Origin: Halosimplex aquaticum
GTDB taxonomy: Archaea; Halobacteriota; Halobacteria; Halobacteriales; Haloarculaceae
Reading direction: 5' to 3'
Assembly: GCF_028747785.1 (NCBI RefSeq)
Contig: NZ_CP118158.1
Span: 3,534,001-3,598,000, forward strand
Length of the DNA stretch: 64,000 nt
A model generated the notes under the pieces. The model ran no database searches and was not told where the DNA came from. It saw only the letters and a list, made by a program, of their open reading frames with translations. Below are positions 16,738 to 24,971 of the stretch, piece by piece. The position numbers were made by a program, and so were the translations under genes. Within the stretch, counting starts at the first letter, position 1. Each line of letters starts with the position of its first letter.

Positions 16738-17942
16738 GGCTCCACCTCCACGCCGTCGCCAGAGAGCCTGTGAATCCGGTCGCTGCCGTCGTTGCCGACG
16801 ACGAACGCCTCGTCGGCCTCCTCGACCGAGGCCGCGTCGGGCCCGAACTGCCAGCCGCGCCCCGCTCCGTCGGGGCGGCGGACGCCGACGACCGAGAGGT
16901 CCGAACCGGCGTCGGCGATCGCTGCGCGGTCGTCGTCGTCGAGCCTGACGCGCCGGACCGCCTGGCCGGCGCGTTCGAGGTGCGAGAACGCCTCGAAGAC
17001 GTGGCTCGTCCCCTGAGAGGTGACGCGGACCTGCGCCTCGTCGTCGCCGAGGACCGTCCGCGCGTCCGCGGTGCGGACGGCGACCGTCACGCGACCGCGA
17101 CCGCCGGTCGTCTCAGCGCGGGCGCGCTTGCGCGTCTCGACCTCCCCCGGCGACGGGCCGGGATCGTCTTCGTCGGCGTCGTCGTCCGAGTCGGCGCTCA
17201 CGCTCAGCACTCGACCCGAGACCGACTCGCCGCCGGCGTCGACGACGACCTCGTCGCCCGGCGACAGCCCCGTCGGCAACAGCGCCGTGAACGAGACCGC
17301 GCGCCACCCGTCGGGCACGCGCTCGGCGAGGTCCCGCGACGGCGGCGCGGCGGCGATCGACGCGCGACCGCGAGCGTCGATCGACACCGCGACGTCCGCC
17401 AGGTCGTAGTCGGTCCGCAACTGGTCGGCCAGCCGCGCCTCGAGTTCGTCCAGCGGTAGGTCCGCCGGCAGCCGCCAGGCGCCCGTCTCCAGGGCCGTCC
17501 GAAGCTCCGGCGAGAGCGGCGGATACCCCTCGACGTCGCGTATCTCGCCGGTCGCCCGGATCATCACCTGCCCCGAGCCGTCGACGCTGTCGAGCGCCTC
17601 GGCCGACAGCGTGCGGCGGCTCCGCGTCGCCTGGGCCAGGTCCCGGGGGAGGTCGGCGGCGATCGCGTTCCCCTGACTGTTGGCGTACAGGACGAGCATC
17701 AGCGCCACGAGCGCTGCGATCAGCAGTCGCGGGGCCTGCTCGACGGTCGTCCCGACGAGCCCGACCGCGTAGCCGTTCGCGCCGGCCAGCGGTAACGCGA
17801 CCAGCACGGCCGCGAACCCCGGGATCGACCGGTCGCCGTAGTACTCGAACAGGAAGCTCGCCAGCCCGACCGCGAACGCCGGGATCAGCCCCACGAGGAG
17901 CCCGAAGGAGATGCCGAGCAGGACCTCGACCGGGAGGCTCAT
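16734..17942 (-). CDS. TrkA-C domain membrane protein (first of a pair)
   Basis: A 402-residue protein with three membrane segments in the first 105 residues (LGISFGLLVGLIPAFAVGL, GFAAVLVALPLAGANGYAVG, LLIAALVALMLVLYA). A long soluble part follows, ending in a TrkA-C-like domain (about 340-400, DLSVVGVRRPDGAG...EADEAFVVGNDGS). It is a remote paralog of the next gene and shares its plan. Probably the two form a membrane ligand-sensing complex, perhaps regulating ion flux. The ATG at 17942 overlaps the stop of the GLUG surface protein gene (ATGA), and its own stop overlaps the next start, so all three genes are tightly coupled. Confidence 0.82.
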   Translation of the reverse strand: MSLPVEVLLGISFGLLVGLIPAFAVGLASFLFEYYGDRSIPGFAAVLVALPLAGANGYAVGLVGTTVEQAPRLLIAALVALMLVLYANSQGNAIAADLPRDLAQATRSRRTLSAEALDSVDGSGQVMIRATGEIRDVEGYPPLSPELRTALETGAWRLPADLPLDELEARLADQLRTDYDLADVAVSIDARGRASIAAAPPSRDLAERVPDGWRAVSFTALLPTGLSPGDEVVVDAGGESVSGRVLSVSADSDDDADEDDPGPSPGEVETRKRARAETTGGRGRVTVAVRTADARTVLGDDEAQVRVTSQGTSHVFEAFSHLERAGQAVRRVRLDDDDRAAIADAGSDLSVVGVRRPDGAGRGWQFGPDAASVEEADEAFVVGNDGSDRIHRLSGDGVEVEP

Positions 17943-19219
17943 GGCCGGCGAGTCACCCCCAGCGCCGCAAGGGCGGCGATAGCGAGGAAGACGGCGGCCG
18001 GACCGAAGCCCGGACCGACGCCGAAGCTCCCCGAGGAAGTGGGCGTCGGGGTCGGCGTCGGCGCCGCGGTCGGCGCCGCGGTCGGCGTGGGCGGGGCCGC
18101 CGTCGGTGTCGGCACCTGCCACTGGTCGAGCGGGTCGACGTCCGACCGTTCCCACTGGTGGACCGGGTAGTCGTCGGACGTCATCCAGATGTTCGCGGTG
18201 TCGAAGCCGTCGAGATTGTCGGCCGCGCTGTCGCCGCTCATCTCGCCGGTCGACAGCGCCGTGCCGATGTCGGCCCGGTCGCCCGCGGCGTGCTTGACGC
18301 CCGCGGTGTCCTCGTCCCAGTAACTCTGGCTGACGATGCTGTTACCGTTCCGTCCCACCAGCCCGCCGACGCTGGCGTTACCGTCGACCTCGCTCGCGGC
18401 GTAGGAAGTCCGGATCGTCCCGCCGTTGGACCCGACCAGTCCGCCGCCCACCTCCTCGACGTCGACGGTCGCCGTCGCGTAGGAGGCCGTCAGTGCGTTG
18501 TTGTTCACGCCGACGAGCCCGCCCGCGACCGTCTGGGCGGTGACGTCGCCGCTGGCGTACGAACCGCGGATCGGCCCTCGACTGACGCCCGCGAGCCCGC
18601 CGACGGTTTCCTGACCGGATACCGTCGTTTCCGCGTAACTGGCGACTATCTGTCCGGCGTTGACGCCGACCAGCCCGCCGACGTTCCCGGCCGTTCCCTG
18701 TATCCGGCCCGTCGCCGACGACCCGGTGACGGATCCGAGGTTGACACCGGCCAGGGCACCGATGTTCTGATTCCCGTTTATCAGCACGTCGCGAAGCGAG
18801 ATGTTCTGGATCGTGCCCCTCGACACGCTGAACAGGCCGACCTTCCCCAGGCCTGGCCTGACGATCGTCAGCCCGGAGACCGTGTGGCCGTTCCCGTCGA
18901 GCGAGCCCCGGAACGCGCCGTTCTGACCGCCGATCGGATCGAACCCGTTCCCGGCGTTCCACGTCTCCGTGACGCTCGCGTCGATGTCGTTCCCGAGGAC
19001 GTAGTGGGCCGTCAGGTCTTCGTCGATCGCCTGTAGCTCTTCGGGGGTCGTGATCACGTAGGGGTCCTGGGGCGTCCCGCTTCCCTCCATCTCCGAGAGC
19101 GGCGACGACGTCGTCTGCTGTTGTCTGTCCGCGGTCGCGACCCCGACTGAGGGGGCGATGAGCGACAGGGCCAGCACTGCCGCGAGCCCGAGGCTTCGCG
19201 TCGCGTGCATCCGATTCAT
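17939..19219 (-). CDS. GLUG-repeat surface protein with PGF-CTERM anchor
   Basis: A 426-residue exported protein. A Sec signal peptide covers residues 1-31 (hydrophobic core LGLAAVLALSLIAPSVGVATA). GSGTPQDPYVITTPEELQAI opens a beta-helix-like repeat region with GLUG motifs (NVGGLVGVNAG, TVAGGLVGVNNN, EVGGGLVGSNGG, VGGLVGRNG). A Thr/Pro linker follows, then a PGF-CTERM sorting signal (GVGPGFGPAA, helix, RRP), which is cut by archaeosortase and lipid-linked. GLUG repeats are typical of adhesins and binding proteins. It is odd that it is translationally coupled to TrkA-like membrane proteins. Confidence 0.88.
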   Translation of the reverse strand: MNRMHATRSLGLAAVLALSLIAPSVGVATADRQQQTTSSPLSEMEGSGTPQDPYVITTPEELQAIDEDLTAHYVLGNDIDASVTETWNAGNGFDPIGGQNGAFRGSLDGNGHTVSGLTIVRPGLGKVGLFSVSRGTIQNISLRDVLINGNQNIGALAGVNLGSVTGSSATGRIQGTAGNVGGLVGVNAGQIVASYAETTVSGQETVGGLAGVSRGPIRGSYASGDVTAQTVAGGLVGVNNNALTASYATATVDVEEVGGGLVGSNGGTIRTSYAASEVDGNASVGGLVGRNGNSIVSQSYWDEDTAGVKHAAGDRADIGTALSTGEMSGDSAADNLDGFDTANIWMTSDDYPVHQWERSDVDPLDQWQVPTPTAAPPTPTAAPTAAPTPTPTPTSSGSFGVGPGFGPAAVFLAIAALAALGVTRRP

Positions 19220-19282
19220 CCGTTCCCACCGAACCCAGTTCGTTTCATCTGTATCTGTGTCATCGAATCGCCTGATTCGCCG

Positions 19283-21682
19283 CTAGCGTCGTCGATACCG
19301 CGTCGCAGCCACCAGCGCGAGCAGTGCGACCAGCGCTGCGCCGACGCCGAAGCCGGGGCCGTCGCCGCTGGTCGTCGCCGCGCTGTCTCCGTCGTTCGAT
19401 GCTCCGTCGCCGTCACCCGTCGAGCCGCCGTCGCTCCCGTCGCCGCTCGATTCAGCGGTCGCCGTCTCGATAGCGACCGTCGAACTGCCGGTCCACTCCG
19501 CGTCGCCGGTGGTGACGGCGTGATCGATGGACTCGCTGCCCTCGGGTGCGGTCGCCTCGAACGTGACCGTCGTGCCGTCGGCCGGCACCTCGGCGGTCTG
19601 CGTACCGACCGAGGTGCCGCCGACGTTGTAGGCGACTTCAGAGTTCAGCGGCAGCCCGCCGGAGTTGGCCAGCGTCACCGTCACTTCGTACGAGGCGCCG
19701 GCCTCGACCGATTCGGGGACCGAGACGCTCTCGACGGAGACGCTCCCCATCTCGGCGACGGTCAGCGTGCCCGCGCTCGTGCCGCCGACGGACAGATCGT
19801 ACTCGCCCGTGGAATCGGCGGTATAGTCGAAGCTCACCGTCGTTCCGTCGGCCGGGACGACCACGTCTTTCGTAGCGACCGTCTCACCGCCGGCGGTCAG
19901 CTCGACCGTCTGTCCGGCGGCGGCGTCGCCGGCGTTCTCCACTGTCGCCTCGACGGTCGTGCCGTTACCGACCGCGAGGAGACGTTTCGAGACGGACGCC
20001 GAGGCGACGCTCGTCTCGGGTTCCTCGACGACAGTGAGGTCGCCCAGGTCCGTCCCGTTGACCGCGACCGGGTACGTTCCCGTCGCGGGCGCGGAGTAGT
20101 TCAGTTGGACCGTGGTCGTCGAGTGACCTGGGACCGTGACGGTCCGGGTCTGCTCGGTGGTACCGTTGATCGAGAGCACCACGTCGAACTCGCCGTCGGC
20201 CCCGCCGTCGTTCGTCAGCGTCACGTCGACCGGTGCGGCCGTCTCCGAACCGACGCTGTCGTAGCGGAGCGAACGGCTCTCGACGGAGATGTCCGGCGGA
20301 GTGACGACCGACACGGTGTTGCTGTCAGGGTGGCCACCGACCGAAGCGGTCACCTCGACCATTCCGGTTCCGGAGGCGTCGAGGACGCCCCCATCGACCG
20401 AGAGGAACGATTGGTTGCTGTCGTAGCTGGCTGTCTCGGTCGCGGTGACGGTTCGACCGTCGGCGAGCGTGACACGCACCGACGTTTCACCGGTATGACT
20501 GACGATCAGTTGGTCGGGTGCCCGCAGTGAGACTGATTCGATCTCGTCACGGAGGACCGGGTAACTGTCGGTAGTCGCCCAGACCTGATCGAATTTCAGA
20601 CCGGAGAGCGCCGTTTTGCTGGATGCTCCCTGCATCTCGTCCGTCGACACTGCCGTACCAACGTCACTACCGGAGCCAACACTGTTGCTGACACCAGCAG
20701 TCTGTTCGTTCCAGTAGAGGTTTGAGGTCGTTCCGCCCTTCTGGTCGACGCCCAGGAGGGCACCGAATTCGTTGTCACCGGTCACCTCGCCAGTGGCGTA
20801 CGCGTTTGAGATTTCGTTCTGGTAGTTGGTTCCGATGAGACCACCGATTCCGGAACTCCCGGTGACTGATCCGCGTGCGTAAACGCGGTTGATCGAACTC
20901 TCCTTCAGGACTTCCCCGAACGCTCCCCCTGCAACAATATCGGTGACTGCCACGTCTCCCGTCGCAGTAGAGAGTTGGACGGTGCCTCCAGAAACCACCC
21001 CTGCCAATCCGCCAGCATGCTGTTTCGCACTCACGTCCGCAGAGGAATGAGCGCCGACGACTGTCGACTCTGAAACGGTGCCAACAACCCCGCCAGCGTA
21101 ACCACTTTCTGCGTTGATTGTCCCGCTGACGCTGACGTCGTCGATGGTCGCTGAGTTCCGTGCGGATCCAACAGAACCACCAACGACCTGTTCTCCCGTG
21201 ATGGAAACGTCTTTCAGAGTCAGGTGTTCGACGGTCCCACCGTTTAGGACGGCGAACAACCCGACGGCAGCAGTCGATTGCCGGTCTATTTTCAGCCCCG
21301 TTATCGTGTGATTCTGGCCATCGAGCGTTCCCCTGAAACCGTCGCCCTCTTCGTAACTTCCGATCGGATCGAACCCGTCGCCGCGATTCCAATCGGAAGT
21401 CTCGCTCGCGTCGATGTCGTTCGCGAGCGCGTAGTGGGCCTCGCGGTCTTCGTTCATCGCCTGCAGTTCCGTCGCGTTCGTGATCTGGTAGGGGTCCTCG
21501 GCGGTGCCACTGCCGGCCATGTCGTCGAGAACTGATCCCTGCGCGTCGCGCTCCAACGAGTTGGTAGCACTCGCCGGACCGACGAATCCGATACCCAGGG
21601 AAGTAACTAGCAGACAGGCGACCAGGGCGGCGACTACCTTTTCGAGTCGTTCGAGCGATTCGTTTGCGTGGGCGTGGTGCAT
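19283..21682 (-). CDS. Large GLUG/CARDB surface protein with PGF-CTERM
   Basis: A 799-residue exported protein. A signal peptide ends near ASA at 40. Residues 55-365 are a GLUG-type beta-helix (DPYQITNATELQAMNED, GGLAGVVSGG, GIGGLIGTNYQN), and residues 370-460 an invasin-like Ig unit. Three CARDB-like Ig units follow, each ending in a ...TVV- or VPADGTTVTF-type strand. A Ser/Gly/Asp linker leads to the PGF-CTERM signal (GDGPGFGVG, helix, RYRRR). It is a paralog of the preceding GLUG protein. The beta-helix part is visibly less GC-rich than neighbouring genes, which suggests transfer or relaxed selection. Likely an adhesin or S-layer-associated protein. Confidence 0.88.
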   Translation of the reverse strand: MHHAHANESLERLEKVVAALVACLLVTSLGIGFVGPASATNSLERDAQGSVLDDMAGSGTAEDPYQITNATELQAMNEDREAHYALANDIDASETSDWNRGDGFDPIGSYEEGDGFRGTLDGQNHTITGLKIDRQSTAAVGLFAVLNGGTVEHLTLKDVSITGEQVVGGSVGSARNSATIDDVSVSGTINAESGYAGGVVGTVSESTVVGAHSSADVSAKQHAGGLAGVVSGGTVQLSTATGDVAVTDIVAGGAFGEVLKESSINRVYARGSVTGSSGIGGLIGTNYQNEISNAYATGEVTGDNEFGALLGVDQKGGTTSNLYWNEQTAGVSNSVGSGSDVGTAVSTDEMQGASSKTALSGLKFDQVWATTDSYPVLRDEIESVSLRAPDQLIVSHTGETSVRVTLADGRTVTATETASYDSNQSFLSVDGGVLDASGTGMVEVTASVGGHPDSNTVSVVTPPDISVESRSLRYDSVGSETAAPVDVTLTNDGGADGEFDVVLSINGTTEQTRTVTVPGHSTTTVQLNYSAPATGTYPVAVNGTDLGDLTVVEEPETSVASASVSKRLLAVGNGTTVEATVENAGDAAAGQTVELTAGGETVATKDVVVPADGTTVSFDYTADSTGEYDLSVGGTSAGTLTVAEMGSVSVESVSVPESVEAGASYEVTVTLANSGGLPLNSEVAYNVGGTSVGTQTAEVPADGTTVTFEATAPEGSESIDHAVTTGDAEWTGSSTVAIETATAESSGDGSDGGSTGDGDGASNDGDSAATTSGDGPGFGVGAALVALLALVAATRYRRR

Positions 21683-21846
21683 TTTCTATTTAAATACGGC
21701 CTGGTGAGAATTTTGTTCGTTAAACGGGCGTAGTGGCGTTAATTCGCTGTAATTCGGGGTTCTGTTGTTCTCAGTTACTGTTTTCCCGTCGAGATGCAGT
21801 GTGAATATTTGGCGGACACTGCCCGAACCGAGACGTCACGGCAACG

Positions 21847-22368
21847 TCACTTGGTGACGACTAACTCCGGATTCGGTTTCTTGTCCTTGTAGTTTCCGTC
21901 GCCCTGGAGGACGATGTCGAATTTAATCGTCCCCTTGTCCTGGTCCGACCTGAAGTCGACTTTTGGTCTACCAGAGCCGGGGGAGGAGCAGCTCGCACAA
22001 ATCGAACCACTCGTCTTCATTTTACCGTTGTCGGCACTCGGTCCGGGGCTTGAAGCACTATCAGGGTACATCTGCACGGGGCCGTTCGTGACCGTCAGCG
22101 TGCCCGATTCTATCAGCACCTGCGCGTTCCGAACCGGGTCCCCCTCTTCGGTCATGACCGTCACCGTGACCGGAGAGCCACCAGTGCTCGCGATCGAATT
22201 CGACGTTATCTCGACCGTCACTTCCTTCTGGGTGTTGAAGCCCAGCCCCCCGATCATCTGCATCATAATGGCGAGACTCGCCACGCCCACGACGAGAGCG
22301 ATGACGAGCCGTATTGGGAGTCCTTCGATGGCCCGTTCGTCCTGCGACAGCGTCGTTGTGCGCCGCAT
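21847..22368 (-). CDS. DUF7382 pilin-like protein with Ig domain
   Basis: A 173-residue protein starting MRRTTTLSQDERAIEGLPIRLVIALVVGVASLAIMM (shown here in part: charged leader, DERAIEGLP, then a 20-residue hydrophobic helix). This is the plan of archaeal class III/type IV pilin-like proteins and of DUF7382. The rest is a beta-sandwich with GGSPVTVTVMTEEGDPVRNAQV, like a carboxypeptidase-regulatory domain. A CASC motif is present. It lies next to, but opposite in direction to, the pilus cluster at 22444, and may supply a fibre subunit. Confidence 0.75.
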   Translation of the reverse strand: MRRTTTLSQDERAIEGLPIRLVIALVVGVASLAIMMQMIGGLGFNTQKEVTVEITSNSIASTGGSPVTVTVMTEEGDPVRNAQVLIESGTLTVTNGPVQMYPDSASSPGPSADNGKMKTSGSICASCSSPGSGRPKVDFRSDQDKGTIKFDIVLQGDGNYKDKKPNPELVVTK

Positions 22369-22443
22369 GTCGGTCTTGGTCCCGTCTTCGTACTTAAACC
22401 TTGAACCGAAGTTACAAGTGCGGCGGCGCGGCTATCGACTCGC

Positions 22444-23559
22444 GTGACTGGTTCCCCCGCATCCGACGAGACGGAGTTCGTCATCGGCCGCGGCAAGGTC
22501 GTGACGGCCGACGACGACGCGCCCGCGGGTCACCTCGGGACCTACCGGGCCAGGGACGGCTCCAGCGGCGCCCCCCTGCACATCGATCTGGACGGCCCCC
22601 ACGCGATGCTGATCGTCGGCAAGCGCGGCTACGGGAAGTCCTACACGCTGGGCGTCGTGGCCGAGGCACTCTCGCGGGCGCGCGGCGTTGCACCTGTAAT
22701 CGCCGACCCGATGGGCGTGTTCCCGACGCTCGACCAGCCCTCGGAGGGCGACCCCGTCCCCGCCGAGGTAGTCAGCGACCCGGAGATCACGGCGACGACG
22801 CTCGACCCGCGGTCGTGGTGTGCGCTGCTCGACCTCTCGCCGGAGAGCGGCGCCGGCGGCCTCGTCTGGCAGGCCGCCCAGGACGAGTCGACGCTCGCCG
22901 ACATGCGCGCGAACGTCGAGGCGACCGAGGCGCCGACCGTCGACAAGCGCGCGGCCGTCAACCACCTCGATCTGGCCGATTCGTGGGGCATCTTCGCCCC
23001 CGACGGGCTGGACGCACAGGAACTCGGCGGCGGCGAAGTGACCGTCGTCGACGTCTCGGGGCTGGACTCGGCGCCGATGAACGCGGTCGTCCGCGGCGTG
23101 GGCGAGGCGCTCTATCGCGCCCGCGTCAACCGCGAGATCGAGCGGCTGCCGTGGTACATGATCGACGAGGCCCACACCTTCTTCCAGGGCGTCGGCGAGG
23201 CGGCGCTGGAGACGATCCTCACGCGCGGCCGCGCGCCCGGCGTCAGCCTCGTGCTGGCGACCCAGCGGCCCAGCGCCGTCTCCGAGGTGGCCGTCTCCCA
23301 GTCAGACATCGTCGTCTCCCACCGACTGACCTCCGAGGCAGACCTCGACGCGCTGGAGGCCGCCCAGCCGACCTACATGCAGACCTCGCTGGCCGAGCGA
23401 TTGCCGACGAGCCCCGGCGAGGTCATCGTCATCGACGACGCCACCGAGACGGTCCACTCGGCGAACGTCCGCCGCCGGGAGACGCCACACGGCGGGGACA
23501 GCCCCAACGCGAGCGACGTCAACGTCGAGCCCCACCCGCGGCTCTCCGACGACGACTGA
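22444..23559 (+). CDS. HerA/VirB4-like ATP-binding protein
   Basis: A 371-residue soluble ATPase starting from GTG. The P-loop VGKRGYGKS is at about 58-66, Walker B is YMIDEAHTFF at about 240, and the sensor strand VLATQRPSAVS follows. These features place it in the DUF87/HerA-FtsK group. It lacks the HAS-barrel of true HerA. In haloarchaea this gene commonly heads clusters that also contain DUF7310, DUF7311 and PilB/TadC genes, as here; it may power substrate handling at the pilus base or act in DNA transactions. The stop is followed by a 153-nt gap with the next promoter. Confidence 0.85.
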   Translation: MTGSPASDETEFVIGRGKVVTADDDAPAGHLGTYRARDGSSGAPLHIDLDGPHAMLIVGKRGYGKSYTLGVVAEALSRARGVAPVIADPMGVFPTLDQPSEGDPVPAEVVSDPEITATTLDPRSWCALLDLSPESGAGGLVWQAAQDESTLADMRANVEATEAPTVDKRAAVNHLDLADSWGIFAPDGLDAQELGGGEVTVVDVSGLDSAPMNAVVRGVGEALYRARVNREIERLPWYMIDEAHTFFQGVGEAALETILTRGRAPGVSLVLATQRPSAVSEVAVSQSDIVVSHRLTSEADLDALEAAQPTYMQTSLAERLPTSPGEVIVIDDATETVHSANVRRRETPHGGDSPNASDVNVEPHPRLSDDD

Positions 23560-23682
23560 CGCGGCTGCCCCGGGCGTGCGTCGACGGCTGACCGCTCCGA
23601 TCACCGACCACCGACCACCGGCCGCCGAGGACCGGTCGGCGACGGGGCGAGCGACGGAAAACCGGCGAATGGAGCGTTGTGG

Positions 23683-23712
23683 TTTAAATACGATGAGGCA
23701 GGCAAACGGGGT
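23683..23712 (+). promoter_or_regulatory. Pilus-cluster promoter A
   Basis: TTTAAATA starts 30 nt before the ATG and is followed by CGATGA, six variable bases, CAAAC, four bases and TATG. The same arrangement with the same spacing precedes the DUF7283 gene at 28744. Confidence 0.65.
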
Positions 23713-24399
23713 ATGACCGACATCGAGCGCCTGGACGAGCGGCTGACGGCGGTCGAGCGGGCGGTCGTCGACGGGGACTACCAACTCGACGAACTGGCCG
23801 ACCTCGCCGCGGTGGCCGACGACGTCGATCGGCTGGAGTCCCGCCTCGACGACATCGAGGACCGGCTGGCGACGGTCGAAGCCCGCTCGCAGTCAGTCGA
23901 GGGGTTCGTCGGGCAGGTGCGCTCAGTCAACGAGGACGTCGAGCAGCAGGCCGACGCCGCGCTCGCGGCCGTCGACCGGCTGGAACGGCGGATCGCTGAG
24001 CTCGAAGCAGTCACGGAGGGCGCCACGCGGGGCGGACAGGGCGGGTCTCACGGCCGAGGCACCGATCGCGGTGCCAGCGGGCCGCAGAACGCCGAACACT
24101 CCGTCGACCGCGTCGTTTCCGGTCGCGAACAGGGCGCCGCTCGCGGCGGGACCGGGCCCGCTCGCGGCGCCGCGGGGAACGGTCACGCGCAGAACGGCGC
24201 CGGAACCGCCAGCGGAGTCGCCGGCCGCGGGTCGGCAAACGGCCGCGGTGGCGCCGGGTCGGCCGACGGAGCCGGTGGCGCAGATGCGACCGCGGACGCC
24301 GACCAGGGGCAGTTAGCCGACGAGTTCGACCTCGACGGCGAGGGTGACGACGACGAGGACGACGGCTTCCTGGACACCATCCGCTCGAAGCTGCCGTGA
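23713..24399 (+). CDS. DUF7310 coiled-coil protein
   Basis: A 228-residue protein. Residues 1-100 form a continuous coiled coil (IERLDERLTAVERAV..., LESRLDDIEDRLATVEARS, RLERRIAELEAV). Residues 105-200 are a Gly/Ala/Arg-rich disordered stretch, and the end is very acidic before a short conserved tail (DGFLDTIRSKLP). It matches DUF7310, found with DUF7311 in haloarchaeal pilus clusters. Probably a structural or scaffolding component. The start was chosen at MTDIERL because the TATA element is exactly 30 nt upstream. Overlaps the next gene by 4 nt (GTGA). Confidence 0.85.
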   Translation: MTDIERLDERLTAVERAVVDGDYQLDELADLAAVADDVDRLESRLDDIEDRLATVEARSQSVEGFVGQVRSVNEDVEQQADAALAAVDRLERRIAELEAVTEGATRGGQGGSHGRGTDRGASGPQNAEHSVDRVVSGREQGAARGGTGPARGAAGNGHAQNGAGTASGVAGRGSANGRGGAGSADGAGGADATADADQGQLADEFDLDGEGDDDEDDGFLDTIRSKLP

Positions 24400-24863
24400 T
24401 TCGCGTCGTCCTGGCCGTCATCCTGACCGTCGTCCTGCTGGGTATCTCGTTGCCGGCGATCGACCACGCCGCCGGGGTCAACAGCGACCGCCGGGTCGAG
24501 AGCATCGCAAGCCAGTTCGAGCAGGCGGCGGTCGAACTCAACGAGAGCGAGGACCTCCCGCCGAAGGGGGTCCGCGGCCCGCAGCGGATCGTCGAGGTTC
24601 AGTTCCCGACGCCGTCGCTCACCGCCACGGCGGTCCAGAATTTCACCGTCGCCCGTCGCGACGGCCAGATGCACAGCGTGCTCATCTACCGGGTCGGTGG
24701 CCGGCCCGAACGAGTCCACCACATCGACGCGCCGGTGGTTAACGCGAAGGGCGGGACGCTAAAGCTGGGCCGGATCTCGGGCCATCAGACGTTCGTCTTC
24801 CGGCTTCGACGGGAGTCGACGACCGACGACCCGATCATCGAGGTCCACCGCGCCGGCGGCTGA
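24396..24863 (+). CDS. DUF7311 membrane-anchored protein
   Basis: A 155-residue protein starting from GTG. One N-terminal membrane helix (VVLAVILTVVLLGISLPAI) is followed by an extracytoplasmic beta-rich domain (IVEVQFPTPSLTATAV, HSVLIYRVGG). It matches DUF7311. The N-terminal helix and small beta domain are pilin-like or minor-pseudopilin-like. Translationally coupled to the coiled-coil gene. Confidence 0.8.
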   Translation: MIRVVLAVILTVVLLGISLPAIDHAAGVNSDRRVESIASQFEQAAVELNESEDLPPKGVRGPQRIVEVQFPTPSLTATAVQNFTVARRDGQMHSVLIYRVGGRPERVHHIDAPVVNAKGGTLKLGRISGHQTFVFRLRRESTTDDPIIEVHRAGG

Positions 24864-24941
24864 CCCGCTGCTGTAGCCCGACATCGACCCGGCGCCGGGC
24901 CGACGAGGGACTCCGACGGTCGCGGCGCCGCCGTGTAGAAG

Positions 24942-24971
24942 TTTAAGACCGAACACGCGGCCACTCCCGGC
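24942..24971 (+). promoter_or_regulatory. Promoter of the pilus ATPase gene
   Basis: TTTAAGAC starts 30 nt before the ATG at 24972. The block GACCGAACACGCGGCCACT resembles the one ahead of the MinD fusion at 12568. Confidence 0.6.

Noticed and set aside
23585..23625. Short GACCACC tandem repeats as a CRISPR-like or regulatory array
   Set aside because: Only two to three imperfect units without spacers.
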